Positions 1-5,441 of a DNA stretch of 20,495 nucleotides are shown one piece after another (position 1 is the stretch's first letter; every line of letters begins with the position of its first letter). The stretch spans positions 1-20,495 of the forward strand of contig CALWNS010000037.1 of NCBI GenBank assembly GCA_944382805.1, given 5' to 3'. The translations under genes were made by a program, and so were the position numbers. The notes beneath the pieces were generated by a model, which made no database searches, was not told where the DNA came from, and worked only from the letters and a program-made list of their open reading frames with translations. This stretch comes from an uncultured Gemmiger sp. Its GTDB lineage: Bacteria; Bacillota; Clostridia; Oscillospirales; Ruminococcaceae.

Positions 1-226
1 ACTGCTCGCCGTTTTGGATGATGCCGTTGTTGATGATCGCGCCGTTGTCCACTTCCAGCACGGTGGCGCGCACTTTTTCGGCGTCCTGGTAGATCAGCGC
101 GCCCTCGAACCCGGTGGGCAGCAGCAAAAGCAGCACCGTCAGCGCGATGCCGGGCGCCAGCACCCGCCACGAGGCGGTCTGCGGCCCCCACAGTTTACGG
201 AACAGGTTCAGGATCGTTTTGCGCAT
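1..226 (-). CDS. YibE/F-like membrane protein, N-terminal part (cut by window edge)
   Basis: Seventy-five residues are visible, starting at the ATG read 226 to 224, with AAGGAGA eight or nine bases upstream on the same strand. The product has a short basic start (MRKTILNLFRKLW), one hydrophobic segment at about residues 22-38 (VLAPGIALTVLLLLLP), then an extracytoplasmic-looking stretch with VRATVLEVDN and a run ending NGEQ. This layout resembles the N-terminus of YibE/F family proteins, multi-pass membrane proteins of poorly known function; the multi-pass part would lie outside the window. It follows the alkaline phosphatase on the same strand after a gap of about 150 bases that holds two hairpins. 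The family call rests on the short N-terminus only and could be wrong. Confidence 0.5.
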   Translation of the reverse strand, partial: MRKTILNLFRKLWGPQTASWRVLAPGIALTVLLLLLPTGFEGALIYQDAEKVRATVLEVDNGAIINNGIIQNGEQ

Positions 227-257
227 GGGCAGGGGTCTCCTTTTGTGATGTTTTTTG

Positions 258-304
258 GGGGAAAGGTGCGGCGGGCGAAACCGCCCGGGCCAAACCCTTT
301 CCCC
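258..304 (-). promoter_or_regulatory. nested hairpin in the leader of the YibE/F-like gene
   Basis: An outer inverted repeat GGGGAAAGG (258-266) / CCTTTCCCC (296-304) encloses an inner one, CGGGCG (272-277) / CGCCCG (282-287). It ends about 15 bases upstream of the ribosome binding site of the gene starting at 226. No U-run follows it on the minus strand, so it is not a classic terminator. It could be an RNA-stabilising or processing structure between the two cistrons. Confidence 0.4.
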
Positions 305-311
305 TACACGC

Positions 312-352
312 ATGGGCGGCGCCCCGCAGGGAGCGCCGCCCATCGGTTTTTT
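312..352 (+). terminator. strong hairpin with T-run on the plus strand
   Basis: Perfect 11-bp stem ATGGGCGGCGC (312-322) / GCGCCGCCCAT (333-343), with inner CCC/GGG pairing in the loop, followed by TTTTTT at 347-352. The T-run lies on the plus strand, facing the convergent direction to the flanking minus-strand genes. As read from the phosphatase gene the stem has no U-run after it. It may stop antisense transcription, or act as a weak 3'-end hairpin for the phosphatase. Confidence 0.5.
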
Positions 353-380
353 GTTTTTACCGCGTCCGGGGGAGGGCTTT

Positions 381-2009
381 TCAGGCCACGCCGGTCAGTT
401 CGGCAAGGTTGAAGTAGATGTCGGTGTTGTCGTAGTAGCCCTCGAACAGCTCCTGGCCGGCGCCCATGGCGAACACGGCCACGGGCAGGCCGGTGTGGCT
501 GTAGCTGCTGAAGTCGATGCCCGACTTATTGTTGAGGATGTGGGTGATGGTGACGCTGAGCGGCTCGTAGCTGCCGTACAGGATGTACTCCTCCTGGGTC
601 AGCTCGGTGTCGTCGGTCTTGGTCATGGTCATATCATAGGCGTCCCGCAGCAGGCCCAGCTCGTACTCGGTCATGACCAAACTGCCGGAGGTCACGCCGG
701 ACGGGTGGCTGTCGGCACTGTCGGTCACAACGCCGTCCTCGGCCGCCTGGCCGGCGGCTTCCTCGGTCACCAGGCCGAACAGCTCGGCCACGTCGGCCAG
801 CACTTCTTCAAAGCCGGTGCCGTTCTCTTTGTAGGCGGCGACGTAGTCCTCATCGTACTTGGCGTAGCTGATCTTCTGGTTGGCCAGGTTCTGCAGGAAG
901 GTGTCGTAGTTGGTGCCGGCATAGCCGATGGTCAGGCCGCCGGTCTCGTGGTCGCCGGTCACCAGGATCAGCGTCTCGTCGGGGTGCTCGTTATAGAAGG
1001 CGATGGCCTCCTCGACCGCGTCGGACAGGGCCTTGGTGTCGCCCAGGGTGGAGCCGGCGTCGTTGGCGTGGCAGGCCCAGTCGATCTTGCCGCCCTCGAC
1101 CATCATAAAGAAGCCGGTTTCGTTGTCCAGCAGTTCGATGCCCTGCGCCACGTAGTCGGACAGCGCCCAGGTGCCCTCCTCGCGGTCCAGCTCATAGGGG
1201 ATGGAGTCGCCGTCGGCCAGCTGCTCGCTGATGACGACGGCGGGGCCGGCGCCGGCGGCCAGGGCTTCGGCCTCGGCCTGGGTCTTGACGACGGTGTACC
1301 CGGCGTCGGCGGCCAGTTCGTACAGGTCGTCCTGGTCGCCCTCGGCGCCGGTGGGCTGCAGCAGCGCGCCGCCCGCAAAGTAATCAAACCCGCTTTCGAT
1401 CATTTCCAGGCCGATCTCGTAGTAGCTGTTGCGGCTGACCTGGTGGCAGTAGAACGCCGCCGGGGTGGCGTGGTTGAGGTTGACGCTGGAGATAACGCCG
1501 ATCTTGTAGCCCAGCTGATCCTTGAGCTGTTCGGCAATGGTCTCATAGGCCACGGTGCCGGTCTCGTCCATGTTGATGGTGCCGCTGTAGGTCTTGTGGC
1601 CGGTGGAGATGGAGGTGGCGGTGGAGGCCGAGTCCGGGCAGAAGCTGGTGCTGTCGTAGGTCTGGGCGCTGCCGGCCACGGGGAAATCGACAAAGCTCAG
1701 CGCGTCCTCGTGCTGCAAAACAGCGCCGTCGCCGCCCATGCTGGTGCCGTTTTCCAGCGCGGACAGGTAGTAGTTGGTGCTTTGGATCTGGGGGTAGCTC
1801 ATGCCGTCGCCAATGAACAGGAAAATGTACTTGGGCGTGCCGGTCCCGGCCGCTTCGGCGGCCGGGGCTTCCGTAGCCGCGGCGGGGGCCGCGGTGCTTT
1901 CGCCGGCAGCGCTGCCGGCGCCGCCCGCCGTGCTGCCGCAGGCCGCCAGGCTCAGCGAAAGGGAGGCCGCGCCCAGCAGGGCCACGGCGCGCTTGGTCAG
2001 GTTCTTCAT
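381..2009 (-). CDS. alkaline phosphatase, lipoprotein
   Basis: A 542-residue alkaline phosphatase (PhoA-type, metal-dependent phosphomonoesterase) predicted to be anchored outside the membrane. The start at 2009 is chosen because it gives a clean lipoprotein signal (MKNLTKRAV..., lipobox LAAC with Cys24) and has AAGGAG 11-13 bases upstream; an in-frame extension to 2090 would precede the signal with unlikely residues. After a low-complexity Ala/Ser/Glu linker (to about residue 58) come the family's landmarks: IGDGM with metal ligand Asp68, PDSAS with nucleophile Ser127, VEGGKIDWACH with Glu305, Asp310 and His314, TGDHETGG with Asp353-His354, and SHTGLPV with His505. It probably recovers phosphate from organic esters. 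The upstream region has PhoP-box-like hexamers, which fits phosphate-starvation control. Confidence in family is high; substrate is not determined. Confidence 0.95.
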   Translation of the reverse strand: MKNLTKRAVALLGAASLSLSLAACGSTAGGAGSAAGESTAAPAAATEAPAAEAAGTGTPKYIFLFIGDGMSYPQIQSTNYYLSALENGTSMGGDGAVLQHEDALSFVDFPVAGSAQTYDSTSFCPDSASTATSISTGHKTYSGTINMDETGTVAYETIAEQLKDQLGYKIGVISSVNLNHATPAAFYCHQVSRNSYYEIGLEMIESGFDYFAGGALLQPTGAEGDQDDLYELAADAGYTVVKTQAEAEALAAGAGPAVVISEQLADGDSIPYELDREEGTWALSDYVAQGIELLDNETGFFMMVEGGKIDWACHANDAGSTLGDTKALSDAVEEAIAFYNEHPDETLILVTGDHETGGLTIGYAGTNYDTFLQNLANQKISYAKYDEDYVAAYKENGTGFEEVLADVAELFGLVTEEAAGQAAEDGVVTDSADSHPSGVTSGSLVMTEYELGLLRDAYDMTMTKTDDTELTQEEYILYGSYEPLSVTITHILNNKSGIDFSSYSHTGLPVAVFAMGAGQELFEGYYDNTDIYFNLAELTGVA

Positions 2010-2060
2010 GTTGGTTTCCACTCCTTGTTTCTGCATCCGTTTGTGGCGGTGTGCCGCCGG

Positions 2061-2077
2061 GCCGGGGAAGCCCCGGC
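2061..2077 (-). promoter_or_regulatory. hairpin in phosphatase leader
   Basis: Inverted repeat GCCGGGG / CCCCGGC with a 3-base loop, lying between the putative transcription start and the ribosome binding site of the phosphatase gene. It may stabilise the message. There is no T-run. Confidence 0.3.
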
Positions 2078-2095
2078 GCCCCTGCGGCAAGTCTT

Positions 2096-2160
2096 ATTAT
2101 AAGCGCCCCGCCCGCACGGCGAAACCATGCCGCGGTATGGTTTTGGTAAAACTTTGTTAA
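2096..2160 (-). promoter_or_regulatory. phosphatase promoter with PhoP-box-like repeats and a 22-bp dyad
   Basis: On the minus strand a consensus -10 TATAAT occupies 2101-2096, with only a weak -35 (TTTCGC, 2124-2119, 17-bp spacer), as expected for an activated promoter. Upstream, three hexamers stand at exact 11-bp intervals: TTAACA (2160-2155), TTACCA (2149-2144) and ATACCG (2138-2133). In Bacillus, PhoP binds TT(A/C/T)A(C/A)A repeats with 5-bp spacers, and these match that pattern upstream of an alkaline phosphatase. Overlapping the third hexamer is the dyad AAACCAT (2122-2128) / ATGGTTT (2137-2143), centred on CCGCGG, which could be an operator. The promoter is seen in sequence; PhoP control is inferred. 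Confidence 0.55.
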
Positions 2161-2238
2161 GGAAACCGCCCCCGCCCCGCGCCAAAATTTTACAAAAGCC
2201 GCGCGGCGTCCCCCGTTTCGTTTTGATTTTCCCGGGGC

Positions 2239-2266
2239 GCCGCGCAGGCCAAAATTTTGCGCCGGG
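2239..2266. repeat. 28-bp dispersed repeat, copy 1
   Basis: Near-identical (27 of 28 bases) to 18205-18232, same orientation. The core is GGCCAAAATTTTGCGCC. It lies in the gap between the MATE and phosphatase genes. A partial relative (GCGCCAAAATTTTA) occurs at about 2178-2191. Confidence 0.6.
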
Positions 2267-2271
2267 CATAC

Positions 2272-2296
2272 AAAAGGCCCCCTTGTCAAAGGGGGC
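2272..2296 (-). terminator. candidate terminator downstream of the MATE gene
   Basis: Stem GCCCCCTT (2277-2284) / AAGGGGGC (2289-2296) with a 4-base loop. On the minus strand it is followed by CUUUUG, a short U-run. It lies about 200 bases past the MATE stop, at the far end of a cluster of palindromes, and is related in sequence to the TTTGACAAGG repeats at 2404-2470. It may be part of the repeat element rather than a dedicated terminator. Confidence 0.45.
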
Positions 2297-2470
2297 TGGC
2301 TGCGGGCGGCAGCCCGCAGACTGGGGGATTGCGTTTGGGTAAACTGCCGTTTATCAAAGGCAGTTCAAGGGTACGCAATCCCTCCGACCTCGCCTGCGGC
2401 TCGGCCACCTCCCTTTGACAAGGGAGGCAAAGAGCGAGGCAGCCTGCCACCTCCCTTTGACAAGGGAGGC
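2277..2470. repeat. cluster of palindromic repeats (MITE-like element)
   Basis: This stretch fills most of the gap between the MATE and phosphatase genes and has no credible gene. It contains TGCGGGC/GCCCGCA (2301-2318) and a nested cruciform with outer arms GGATTGCGT (2326-2334) / ACGCAATCC (2373-2381) and inner arms AACTGCC (2342-2348) / GGCAGTT (2359-2365). It also holds two identical 25-bp copies, at 2404-2428 and 2446-2470, each containing the dyad CCTCCCTT/AAGGGAGG and spaced 42 bases apart. A diverged copy of the same unit lies at 12753-12777. The nested palindromes suggest a non-autonomous repeat element that is dispersed in the genome. Confidence 0.65.
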
Positions 2471-2493
2471 GATCGGCGGCCAATATCCGCGCT

Positions 2494-3837
2494 TTATTTC
2501 CCCTGCCCGGCCTGCCGCAGGTAGCGCCGGCAGAAGATATACGGCGCGGCGGCCCCCGCGATATAGGAGAGCGGCCAGCCCAGCCATACCACGTCCAGGC
2601 TGTGCAGCGCCCACGCGCCCAGGGCCACCGCGCCCACCTTGGCCGCCAGCTGCATCAGGCCGCCGGCCAGCGCCTGGCCGGGGCGGTCCACGCCGCGCAG
2701 CGTCTGCTGGTATACGCCCATCACGCCGTACAAAAAGCCCGGCACGGCGGTGATCAGCAGGTAGCGCTGCACCACGGCCGCCAGTTCGGGCGAAGGTTCG
2801 GCCAGGAACAGCCCAGCCAGCGCGCGGCCGCCAAAGATCAGCACGGCCGCCAGCACGCCGCTGAACACAAGGCACAGCGCCAGCGCCGCGCGTATGCCCC
2901 GGCGGATGCGCTCCGGCTTGCGCGCGCCGTGGTTCTGCCCCGCGTATACCGAAAGCGAGGACGCCACCGTCTCCACCGGCATCAGCGCCAGCGTGCCGAT
3001 GCGCCCGGCGGCCGTGTAGGCGGCCATGACCGTCTCGCCAAAGGCGTTCACGCCGCTCTGCGCCACCAGGTTGCTCAGATTGTTGAACGCCGATTGCAGC
3101 GCAATGGGCAGCGCCAGTTTGGCAATGCGGCCAAACAGCGCCCTGTCCAGCCGCAGGTCGGCCCGCGTGGGGCGCGCCTGCGGGTAGCGCCGCCACAAAA
3201 GCGCCGCCGCAAACACGGCCGAAAGCGCCTGCGCCAGCGCGGTGGCCCAGGCCGTGCCGGCCACGCCCCAATGGAACACGGCCACGAACAGAACGTCCAG
3301 CCCCACGTTGCCCAGCGCGGCCACCAGCAGGCAGTACAGCGCGGTGCGGCTGTCGCCCATGCCGCGGAACACGCTGGAAAACAGGTAGTAAAACAGCGGG
3401 CACAGTGTGGTCAAAAAGTTGATGCGCAGGTAGGCCGCGGCGTCGCGCAGCGGGCCTGCCGGCGTGCCCATCCAGCGCAGGATCGGCTCGGCCGCCGCCA
3501 TGCCCGCCGCCGCCAGCACCGCCGCGATGGCCAGCCCCAGGTACAGGCTGTTCACCAGCGCCCGGCGTATGCCGGCGTAGTCCCGCCGGCCGAACGCCTG
3601 GCTGATCAGCACCCCCACGCCGATGTTGATGCCGATCATCAGCGCGGCCAGCAGCATGACCACCGGCGCGGTGCAGCCCACCGCCGCCAGCGCGGTCTGG
3701 CCCAGATAGCGGCCCACCACCACGCTGTCGGTGACCGAATACAGCTGGTGCAGAAGGTTGCCGGCCAGCGTGGGCAGCGTAAACGCAAGCAGCAGCCGCA
3801 GCGGCTTGCCGGCGGTCATATCGAGCGAACGGGACAT
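2494..3837 (-). CDS. MATE family efflux transporter
   Basis: A 447-residue multi-pass membrane protein of the multidrug and toxic compound extrusion (MatE) family, which exports cationic or aromatic compounds in exchange for Na+ or H+. The start at 3837 follows AAAGGGAGG with a 7-base gap; longer in-frame starts lack a site and would run into the structured leader. Family hallmarks include FTLPTLAGNLLHQLYSVTD near the N-terminus, the GINIGVGVLISQAFGRRD loop, SSVFRGMGDSRTAL at about residues 155-168, and a second half that repeats the pattern (IALQSAFNNLSNLVAQSGVN). Length is normal. It has its own promoter at 3957-3986 and a leader with a terminator-like switch, so it is probably induced by a ligand or translation event independently of the upstream regulator gene. 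The exported substrate cannot be read from the sequence; guanidine compounds are a guess from the leader. Confidence 0.93.
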   Translation of the reverse strand: MSRSLDMTAGKPLRLLLAFTLPTLAGNLLHQLYSVTDSVVVGRYLGQTALAAVGCTAPVVMLLAALMIGINIGVGVLISQAFGRRDYAGIRRALVNSLYLGLAIAAVLAAAGMAAAEPILRWMGTPAGPLRDAAAYLRINFLTTLCPLFYYLFSSVFRGMGDSRTALYCLLVAALGNVGLDVLFVAVFHWGVAGTAWATALAQALSAVFAAALLWRRYPQARPTRADLRLDRALFGRIAKLALPIALQSAFNNLSNLVAQSGVNAFGETVMAAYTAAGRIGTLALMPVETVASSLSVYAGQNHGARKPERIRRGIRAALALCLVFSGVLAAVLIFGGRALAGLFLAEPSPELAAVVQRYLLITAVPGFLYGVMGVYQQTLRGVDRPGQALAGGLMQLAAKVGAVALGAWALHSLDVVWLGWPLSYIAGAAAPYIFCRRYLRQAGQGK

Positions 3838-3950
3838 AACGGGGCCTCCCTTTGGTAAAAATAAGATCCCCCGGGCGCCGCACAAAGCTCCCCGTTGGCA
3901 GGGGGGTCCCTGTGTGCGGCATCCCGGGGGATGCGGTATGCGGTTTGTAT
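3838..3950 (-). ncRNA. candidate riboswitch or attenuator leader of the MATE gene
   Basis: The leader runs from the predicted transcription start (about 3950) to the MATE start. An upstream perfect hairpin GCAUCCC/GGGAUGC (3934-3919) uses the same bases as the 5' arm of the terminator (3932-3913), so the two folds exclude each other. A second small hairpin CAGGG/CCCUG follows. Two hairpins, then a terminator, in front of a MATE gene in a clostridial genome is the arrangement described for guanidine-IV (mepA motif) riboswitches. I cannot check the consensus, so that class name is a hypothesis, while the switch architecture is seen directly. Confidence 0.55.
3857..3932 (-). terminator. terminator hairpin in the MATE leader (probable expression platform)
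   Basis: On the minus strand the arm 3932-3913 pairs with 3884-3866 (ATCCCCCGGG...GCCGCACA against its complement, one unpaired base) to give a stem of about 19 bp. CUUAUUUUU (3865-3857) follows immediately. The enclosed segment can itself form CAGGG/CCCUG (3912-3908 with 3903-3899) or CCCC/GGGG (3906-3903 with 3893-3890). The U-run ends 19 bases before the start codon, so termination here would block the gene. Confidence 0.75.
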
Positions 3951-3956
3951 GCAAAA

Positions 3957-3986
3957 AGTATAGCACCCGGCGCGCCCCGCCGTCAA
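3957..3986 (-). promoter_or_regulatory. sigma-A-type promoter of the MATE gene
   Basis: On the minus strand: TTGACG (3986-3981), 18-base spacer, TATACT (3962-3957). The -35 overlaps the TGA stop of the regulator gene (3985-3983). Predicted start is near 3950. It places the terminator hairpin inside the 5' leader rather than after the regulator's own message. Confidence 0.7.
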
Positions 3987-4369
3987 GCTTCGCGCAGCTG
4001 TTTGCGGTACTGGCTGGGGGTGCAGCCCTTTTCCTTGCGGAACACCTTGGTGAAATAGTTCCAGTCCGGTATGCCCACATAGTTGGCGATCTCCCGCACC
4101 GTCATGCCGGTGCGCTCCAGCATCTGGCAGGCCACGTCCACCCGGCGGGCCATGACGTAGGCCCCCAGCGAAACGCCCACCTCCTCCTTAAAGCGGCGGG
4201 AGATATACCCGGCCGAAAAGTTCACCGCGCGGGCGATGGCCTCCGGCGAAAGGTCCTGGCTCAGGTTCAGCTGGATGTACTGGATCACCTTGCGCACGTT
4301 GGCGCTGTAGCCCTGGGTGGCCTGGTCGCGGCACAGCCGGCAGTAGGCGCGGTCCATCTCGTCAAACAT
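3983..4369 (-). CDS. AraC-family DNA-binding domain, C-terminal fragment of an interrupted regulator
   Basis: A 128-residue open frame from the first ATG after the amber codon; it is in the same frame as the upstream fragment. It carries a complete AraC/XylS domain: first helix-turn-helix at about 40-60 (LSPEAIARAVNFSAGYISRR) and second at about 89-110 (MTVREIANYVG...YFTKVFRKEKG), ending PSQYRKQLREA. No ribosome binding site precedes the ATG (the bases before it are CGCTAGATCGACGCC), so independent translation is doubtful. More likely it is the DNA-binding half of a 402-residue protein whose reading is broken by TAG at 4381-4379. If the stop is real, the divergent ABC operon has lost its local activator or uses the isolated domain. 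Confidence 0.8.
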   Translation of the reverse strand: MFDEMDRAYCRLCRDQATQGYSANVRKVIQYIQLNLSQDLSPEAIARAVNFSAGYISRRFKEEVGVSLGAYVMARRVDVACQMLERTGMTVREIANYVGIPDWNYFTKVFRKEKGCTPSQYRKQLREA

Positions 4370-4378
4370 GGCGTCGAT

Positions 4379-4381
4379 CTA
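4379..4381 (-). other. in-frame amber codon splitting the AraC-family regulator
   Basis: Reading the minus strand: GCC CGC TAG ATC GAC GCC ATG. Both sides are in one frame and together make a protein of normal length (402 codons), so the disruption is a single nonsense codon, not a frameshift. CAG or GAG to TAG would be one base change. TAG also ends the GH2 gene in this window (12695-12697), so general recoding is unlikely. Confidence 0.8.
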
Positions 4382-5191
4382 GCGGGCGGTGGTACACAGT
4401 TCCAGCTTTTTGGCAAACCGCTCGCTGATCTCGTCGCACAGCAGCGGGTGTACGCCCACGCCCTGCGCCGCTTTGCGGAACAGCGTGTTGGTGGAAAACG
4501 CCAGCGTGCGCCGCGCCAGCAGCCGGTCCTGCAACCGGCGGTCCATGCCGGTCAGGGTAAAAAAGTGGTTCTCAGCCGCGGCGCGCTCCTCGTCGCCGCT
4601 GGTGATAGCCTCCAGCAGAGCCTGTTCGTGGGCGTACACTTCCTCGATGCGGCGGGCGCGGTCGTTGATGTCCTCCAGCGGGATGACCGGCACCTCCCGG
4701 TCGTTGGAATGGTCCTTTTCGATCACCGGCGGGTCGGTGATGCCGTAGGCCGAACGCAGGATGTTCTGCGCCACCGGCAAAACGGCCGAGCGGGAGATAT
4801 TGTCCGGGATGCGGCGGAACAGGTAGTTCAGCGCGCGCACTTCGTTTATGGTCAGGCCGTTTTCGGGGCCAAGGGCGGCCAGGCGCTCGTCGGTGATGGG
4901 CTGGTAGCTGAACGGGCCGATGACGTAAAAGCCCTCGCTGTCCGGCGCGGCGCGCAGCAGCACCACATCCAGGTAAAACGGGTCGCGCACTACCGTGATC
5001 TCGCCAAATTTCAGCCGCTTGATCAGCGCGCGCATCTGGTTATACAGTTGTTCGGAATGTTCCAGCTGCGTGCGCAGCCCCAGGTCCACGCGGGTAAAAT
5101 CGTCGTCGGTATCGGCAAAATATTGCAGCGAAAGCCCCCACGATTCCCGCAGCACGTTGCGCAGCAGGTCGAACGCAGTCTGATTCAGCAT
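4379..5191 (-). CDS. AraC-family regulator, N-terminal sensor part ending at the amber codon
   Basis: A 270-residue fragment starting at the ATG 5191-5189, with GGAGG about 10 bases upstream. It begins MLNQTAFDLLRNVLRESWG and has no DNA-binding motif; it matches the long, poorly characterised N-terminal regions of Firmicute AraC-type regulators in sugar-uptake loci, with a helical stretch (RARRIEEVYAHEQALLEAI) leading toward the DNA-binding domain. The frame resumes without a shift after the stop to give the helix-turn-helix domain. It is divergent from the ABC importer with a 250-base shared promoter region, so the intact protein would be the obvious regulator of that operon, probably sensing the imported glycan. 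As it stands it is probably a pseudogene, unless there is readthrough or a sequencing error. Confidence 0.8.
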   Translation of the reverse strand: MLNQTAFDLLRNVLRESWGLSLQYFADTDDDFTRVDLGLRTQLEHSEQLYNQMRALIKRLKFGEITVVRDPFYLDVVLLRAAPDSEGFYVIGPFSYQPITDERLAALGPENGLTINEVRALNYLFRRIPDNISRSAVLPVAQNILRSAYGITDPPVIEKDHSNDREVPVIPLEDINDRARRIEEVYAHEQALLEAITSGDEERAAAENHFFTLTGMDRRLQDRLLARRTLAFSTNTLFRKAAQGVGVHPLLCDEISERFAKKLELCTTAR

Positions 5192-5267
5192 ACCTTACAA
5201 ACCTCCACGGGTCAGCCTTGTATATGTTGCACAATAGCCATTTTCACAGGCAGTTTCTTTTGTCCAT

Positions 5268-5298
5268 ATTATACCGCAAATTTCTATGTTTGTGTTAA
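5268..5298 (-). promoter_or_regulatory. candidate promoter of the AraC-family regulator
   Basis: On the minus strand, -10 TATAAT (5273-5268) preceded by TTAACA (5298-5293) with a 19-base spacer. It lies in the only strongly AT-rich stretch of the window (about 5215-5345), the shared region between the two divergent units. Confidence 0.5.
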
Positions 5299-5329
5299 AA
5301 TCGTTCTATTTTTTTAATGTCAATTTCAC

Positions 5330-5335
5330 TACAAT
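5330..5335 (+). promoter_or_regulatory. candidate -10 of the ABC importer operon
   Basis: TACAAT on the plus strand, about 105 bases before the first start codon. No good -35 stands 16-18 bases upstream (the region reads TATTTT), which would suit a promoter needing an activator such as the adjacent AraC-family protein. Weak evidence. Confidence 0.3.
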
Positions 5336-5346
5336 AAAGATAACGA

Positions 5347-5423
5347 CACAGGGGGCGGCGGGCGCGGCCGGCCCGCCCCACGGCTGTGCGGCATGGCGGG
5401 GGCGGCAGGACGGCCGTCCCCCG
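5347..5423 (+). promoter_or_regulatory. two GC-rich hairpins in the leader of the ABC operon
   Basis: First hairpin: CACAG (5347-5351) / CTGTG (5384-5388) enclosing GGCGGGC (5357-5363) / GCCCGCC (5371-5377). Second: CGGGGG (5397-5402) / CCCCCG (5418-5423), which also contains the palindrome GGACGGCCGTCC (5408-5419). The second ends three bases before AAAAGGAGG (5426-5434). They follow the AT-rich promoter region and may protect the message or affect ribosome access. Confidence 0.4.
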
Positions 5424-5441
5424 GGAAAAGGAGGTATGAAT

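Noticed and set aside
255..2102. A 615-residue plus-strand frame over the phosphatase gene
   Set aside because: Low-complexity Gly/Val/Ala composition and no ribosome binding site; the minus strand carries all phosphatase motifs.
2404..2470. Possible short CRISPR array from the two identical 25-bp units
   Set aside because: Only two units with a 17-base gap, each a strong dyad, a third diverged copy lies elsewhere alone, and no cas genes are present.
3866..3932. The hairpin as a plain terminator of the AraC-family gene
   Set aside because: A good promoter for MATE lies upstream of the hairpin and there is no room for one after it, so a leader attenuator explains the layout better; both roles could still coexist.
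4379..4381. Genome-wide recoding of TAG as an amino acid
   Set aside because: TAG ends the GH2 gene at the expected length (12695-12697), and no other internal TAG was noticed in the genes.
5279..5330. AATTTC repeats in the divergent promoter region as AraC-type binding sites
   Set aside because: The matches are too short, and such repeats are expected by chance in an AT-rich stretch.
5286..5441. Longer ATPase starting at 5286
   Set aside because: The extra 52 residues would be encoded by the AT-rich promoter and hairpin leader, have no family similarity and lack a ribosome binding site.
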